Source of the DNA: Campylobacterota bacterium
GTDB lineage: Bacteria > Campylobacterota > Campylobacteria > Campylobacterales > Sulfurospirillaceae
Assembly (NCBI GenBank): GCA_009930355.1
Contig: RZYK01000025.1
Location: 1-17,014, forward strand
DNA: 17,014 bases
Direction: 5' to 3'
Shown here one piece after another: positions 15,201 through 17,014 of the stretch. A model generated the notes under the pieces. It made no database searches. It was not told where the DNA came from and saw only the letters and a program-made list of their open reading frames with translations. Position 1 is the stretch's first letter; every line of letters begins with the position of its first letter. The translations under genes and the position numbers were made by a program.

Positions 15201-15375
15201 GGCGCTCTCCAGTGGAGCGGGTGCTAATAGCCGAATTTCCATTGGTACAGGAATCATCGGAGGAACCCTCAGTGCGACCTTTTTAGCGATTTTCCTTGTC
15301 CCTCTTTTCTTTGTGTTGGTACGAGGTGTTTTTTCCAAACGTAGCCATCATGCGACTTTAGTAGGGGAGGTATAA
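12250..15375 (+). CDS. RND (HAE1-type) multidrug efflux inner-membrane transporter, AcrB/MexB/CmeB-like
   Basis: Proton-driven export of hydrophobic and amphiphilic compounds from the inner membrane and periplasm. 1041 residues, the usual length. MIAHFFIHRPIFAWVISIVI is the first membrane helix, with LPVEQYPDIAPPSIRI beyond it. Proton relay residues are D408/D409 in GLLVDDAIVVVENVERI (TM4) and K936 in GLSSKNAILIVEFA (TM10). Two large periplasmic porter/docking loops follow TM1 and TM7 (the second begins FLPDEDQGNIMVQTSLPEGA). This drug-type signature separates it from heavy-metal CusA-like pumps. It overlaps the adaptor gene by 4 bases, and the channel gene starts 1 base after its stop. It contains a coding copy of the palindrome at 14416-14425 (LHVK). 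Confidence 0.97.
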   Translation: MIAHFFIHRPIFAWVISIVIMLTGVGSILNLPVEQYPDIAPPSIRIDTTYTGASAETVENSVVQIIEQQLTGLDGLLYFSSSSSSAGTARIDVTFEKGTDADTAQVQVQNKVAQVTTRLPKAVQDEGVRVTKAQSDFLMILSLYDTSNTRTSVDVADYLLSTIQDPIARLEGVGTVQVFGAQYAMRIWLDPYKLASYSLMPSDVSSAVSAQNVQVSAGSIGALPSASDQQLNATVTAKSQYQTPEQFENIIVKSDSNGAIVRLKDVARVELGSESYKNITRLNGYPAAGLAVMLAPSANALSTADRVKSTIAKMKSSMPEGYEVAYPRDSTQFIRISIEEVVKTLFEAILLVIVVMFVFLQNWRATLIPAIAVPVVLLGTFGVLEIFGYSINTLTMFGIVLSIGLLVDDAIVVVENVERIMREEKLSAMEATEKSMKEITSALIGIATVLSAVFLPMAFFSGSTGVIYRQFSITIVSSMVLSVIVALTLTPALCASLLKPHEAVEHKGFFGWFNRMFDASIERYKMSVGSVIAKPIRWMVVYGIIASVMAFLILRLPTGFLPDEDQGNIMVQTSLPEGASYKRTNEVAREIERYFLGQESNNTEAIFTISGFNFSGSGQNAGMAFVALKDWDERKGIANRSDMIASRATQNLSRVRDARVYSLNPPSIRGLGQSNGFTFQLQGLAGTDRETLKGLKDTFVRSVQQDSLFTSVRLGSLGETPQLHVKIDEDKAVALGLSLSEIDSTLSFAWAGKYVNDFVDRGRVKKVYVQGDAPFRSKPEDLDLWYVQNNNNGMTPFSAFATTYWSYGAQSLTRYNGLASYEIQGAAAHGISSGVAMDKMEALQEALPVGTSYAWSGLSYQERLSSGQTMKLYALSILVVFLCLAALYESWSVPFSVLLVIPLGIFGSVLAAFMRDLNNDVYFQVALLTTIGLSSKNAILIVEFAEMAYNQGKGLVEAAIEGAKLRLRPILMTSLAFIAGVLPLALSSGAGANSRISIGTGIIGGTLSATFLAIFLVPLFFVLVRGVFSKRSHHATLVGEV
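14416..14425. repeat. TTACATGTAA palindrome, coding copy in the RND pump gene
   Basis: Read as Leu-His-Val-Lys in the second periplasmic region (QLHVKIDEDK). Flanked ATTACATGTAAAG, so the 10-base core is intact. Confidence 0.85.
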
Positions 15376-15376
15376 G

Positions 15377-16771
15377 ATGCAAAAATACAGTCTGGTTTTA
15401 ATCCCTCTTTTGTTTGCAGGATGTATGAGTATGGCACCAGAGTATGTGCGCCCCGCTGCGCCTATCCCTCAAACCTTTGATGTAAATACGTCGGTGCAAA
15501 AGAACAATCCTCAGGATTTAGCGTGGGAAGTCTTTGTGCGTGAGCCTTCCTTGCAAGCGGTGGTGGCACAAGCCCTAGAGCAGAGCCGAAATCTCAAAAA
15601 AGCAGTTGCTAACATTGAGATGGCACGAGCGACCTATCGTGTCTCTAAGAGTGCCCAGTTTCCAAGCATTGATGCTTCTGCTACAGGTTCAAAAGCTCGT
15701 ACTATCTCAGGAGAGAGTACGGCGATTTCGGAGAGTTCTTCTGCCACGGTGGGCTTAAGCAGTTATGAATTGGACTTTTTTGGCAAAGTGAAAAGCCAAA
15801 GCGAGGCTTCTTTGCAAACCTTTAAAGGGGTTGAAGAGGCAGAAAAAACAGTACGCATAGCTTTGATTGCTGAGACGATGAATGCGTGGCTTAGTTATGC
15901 AGCGGATAAAGCGCTTTTAACGTTGGCAGAGCAAACGAAAGAGAGCGCCAAACGCTCCTTAGAGGTGGTGCAAAAACGAGTGGATTTGGGCATAGATTCC
16001 AAAGTTTCTCTCTTTAATGCCCAAAGCGTTTATCAACAAGCCAGAGCCGATGTGGCAAATTACACCACGCAAGTGGCGCAAGATAGAAGTGCGTTGGAGC
16101 TTTTAGTGGGCGCTAAAGTAGCAGATGCGCATCTGCCAAAAGGCTTAGATGAAGGGGCTCAAGCGTGGCTTTTGGATGTGCCAGTGGGACTCTCTTCTGA
16201 AGTTTTGCTTAATCGTCCTGATGTGAAAGAAGCAGAGTATAATCTCAAATCTGCCAATGCCAACATTGGTGTGGCACGAGCGGCGTATTTCCCTTCTATT
16301 ACGCTTACAACCAAAGGGGGCGTGGGTACGAACACTTTAACAGGGCTTTTTGATGGAGGCACGTCTAAGATTTGGTCGTTTGCGCCCACGGTGACACTTC
16401 CGATTTTTGATATGGGCGAGAGGGATGCGAATTTGGACTATGCCAAAGCCAAAAAAGAGCTTTACCTAGCGACCTACGAAGCGACTATTCAAACCGCATT
16501 TAGTGAGGTAGAGAGTGCACTTTCACGCCGCTCAACCATTTTTGAACAGTACGAGGCTCAAAAAGCTTTGGTAGAAGCCAATGCAAACAGTTACGCCATT
16601 TACGATGCACGTTATCAAACAGGGGTGGATACTTACCTCAATGCGCTTCTCTCTCAGCGTTCGTTTTACAGTTCGCAAAAAACGCTTGTGAATGTACGCC
16701 TTGAAGAGCTTTCTAACCGTGTGAGACTTTATCGTGTTTTAGGCGGTGGCATTGAATCAAACAACGACTAA
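15377..16771 (+). CDS. Outer-membrane efflux lipoprotein, NodT/OprM/CmeC-like TolC family
   Basis: Forms the trimeric outer-membrane exit duct of the tripartite pump. 464 residues. Lipobox LLFAGC with C16 as the acylation site. MAPEYVRPAAPIP and the Trp-containing segment near WEVFVREPSLQAVVAQAL are usual for the NodT subfamily. Two TolC/OEP repeats of long helices follow: SRNLKKAVANIEMARATYRVSKSAQFPSIDASATGS-type first half and NRPDVKEAEYNLKSANANIGVARAAYFPSITL second half, ending in the equatorial and closing helices (RYQTGVDTYLNALLSQRSFYSSQ). GGGGAGG (15364-15370) lies 6 bases before the ATG and only one base separates it from the pump stop. Last gene of the operon; a double-palindrome hairpin follows the stop. 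Confidence 0.95.
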   Translation: MQKYSLVLIPLLFAGCMSMAPEYVRPAAPIPQTFDVNTSVQKNNPQDLAWEVFVREPSLQAVVAQALEQSRNLKKAVANIEMARATYRVSKSAQFPSIDASATGSKARTISGESTAISESSSATVGLSSYELDFFGKVKSQSEASLQTFKGVEEAEKTVRIALIAETMNAWLSYAADKALLTLAEQTKESAKRSLEVVQKRVDLGIDSKVSLFNAQSVYQQARADVANYTTQVAQDRSALELLVGAKVADAHLPKGLDEGAQAWLLDVPVGLSSEVLLNRPDVKEAEYNLKSANANIGVARAAYFPSITLTTKGGVGTNTLTGLFDGGTSKIWSFAPTVTLPIFDMGERDANLDYAKAKKELYLATYEATIQTAFSEVESALSRRSTIFEQYEAQKALVEANANSYAIYDARYQTGVDTYLNALLSQRSFYSSQKTLVNVRLEELSNRVRLYRVLGGGIESNND

Positions 16772-16776
16772 TCTTC

Positions 16777-16810
16777 TTTACATGTAAAGTCCTATGGCTT
16801 TACATGTAAA
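16777..16810. terminator. Hairpin built from two TTTACATGTAAA copies after the efflux operon
   Basis: TTTACATGTAAAG (16777-16789), an 8-base loop, then CTTTACATGTAAA (16798-16810): a 13-bp perfect stem starting 6 bases after the channel-gene stop. There is no T tract after it, so termination is plausible but not certain. The individual palindrome copies are 16777-16788 and 16799-16810. Confidence 0.6.
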
Positions 16811-16853
16811 CCTTCTGCCTACGAAATCTACACCCCTTTTGTTACGAAGTGGT

Positions 16854-16889
16854 TATAATGTTTTCATACAATCCTCGTATGAAAAGGAA
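16854..16889 (+). promoter_or_regulatory. Promoter, inverted repeat and RBS of the PIN-PhoH gene
   Basis: Consensus -10 TATAAT at 16854-16859. Immediately downstream is a perfect 9-bp inverted repeat, TTTTCATAC (16861-16869) and GTATGAAAA (16877-16885), with a 7-base loop. It covers the expected transcription start and its right arm overlaps the Shine-Dalgarno AAAAGGAAG (16882-16889). It could be an operator or a leader hairpin that masks the ribosome binding site. Confidence 0.6.
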
Positions 16890-16894
16890 GCGAG

Positions 16895-17014
16895 ATGTCA
16901 GTCAATAAAGTTTACGTGCTCGATACCAACATAATCTTGCACAACACCAATTTTATCAAAGAGCTGTGCGATGGTGGCAACAACATCATCGTTATTCCAG
17001 AGACGGTGCTTATC
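16895..17014 (+). CDS. PIN-domain/PhoH family protein, N-terminal 40 residues (truncated by window end)
   Basis: The visible residues begin MSVNKVYVLDTNIILHNTNF and continue to NNIIVIPETVLI at the window end. VYVLDTNIILH is the first strand of a PIN nuclease domain with its metal-binding Asp (D10), and IVIPETVL is the second PIN strand. This N-terminus is typical of PIN-PhoH (YlaK/PhoH2-like) proteins, which join a PIN RNase domain to a PhoH ATPase/helicase domain. The PhoH half lies outside the window, so a stand-alone PIN protein cannot be excluded. The start is supported by AAAAGGAAG 5 bases upstream and a consensus -10. Confidence 0.75.
   Translation, partial: MSVNKVYVLDTNIILHNTNFIKELCDGGNNIIVIPETVLI

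Noticed and set aside
1..17014. CRISPR array or mobile element behind the repeated palindrome
   Set aside because: Copies are only 10-12 bases, irregularly spaced over kilobases, without spacers, target-site duplications or transposase genes.

Overview
The window looks like chromosomal DNA of a Campylobacterota (epsilonproteobacterial) anaerobe or microaerophile, most probably Sulfurospirillum or a close relative. This is inferred from moderate-to-low GC coding sequence, T-rich promoters with a TATAAT-type -10 and little -35, the mix of pyruvate:ferredoxin oxidoreductase, bacteriohemerythrin, DsrE-type and LuxS proteins, and a CmeABC-like efflux operon. No insertion sequence, prophage, CRISPR array, tRNA or rRNA was seen. 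Genes are tightly packed and no gene-free stretch exceeds 190 bases.

Layout: (1) 1-2560, the C-terminal ~850 residues of NifJ (pyruvate:ferredoxin/flavodoxin oxidoreductase), followed by two stem-loop terminators. (2) 2748-3446, an Mn-type superoxide dismutase with an export signal, converging on a small CxxC/CxxC protein gene (3493-3687). (3) 3758-5395, a divergent module: a DsrE-family protein and a J-domain protein on the minus strand, an ArsR-family regulator and a SAM-dependent methyltransferase on the plus strand, with an operator-like inverted repeat between them. (4) 5416-8238, a minus-strand operon of a Na+/Pi cotransporter-PhoU fusion, a small coiled-coil protein and an unknown lipoprotein. 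(5) 8319-10101, luxS and the serine/threonine:Na+ symporter gene sstT. (6) 10116-10997, a minus-strand bacteriohemerythrin and a YhbP-like (UPF0306) protein. (7) 11114-16771, a complete tripartite RND efflux operon (periplasmic adaptor, inner-membrane pump, outer-membrane channel). (8) From 16895, the start of a PIN-PhoH family gene that runs off the window.

The most striking signal is not a gene. A perfect palindrome, TTACATGTAA (usually TTTACATGTAAA), occurs 11 times in 17 kb, where base composition predicts far less than one. Eight copies are intergenic, mainly between convergent stop codons, at operon ends, or just before the Shine-Dalgarno of TTG-started genes. Two pairs of copies are arranged as long terminator-like hairpins. 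The three copies inside genes are all read in the one frame that gives Leu-His-Val-Lys. This looks like a genome-wide iterated palindrome with a shared function or origin.

Several products fit life at the oxic/anoxic border: an oxygen-sensitive NifJ next to an exported SOD, and a hemerythrin that may bind O2. DsrE, J-domain, ArsR and methyltransferase genes sharing one control region suggest a thiol/sulfur or metalloid response, but the inducer cannot be read from sequence.
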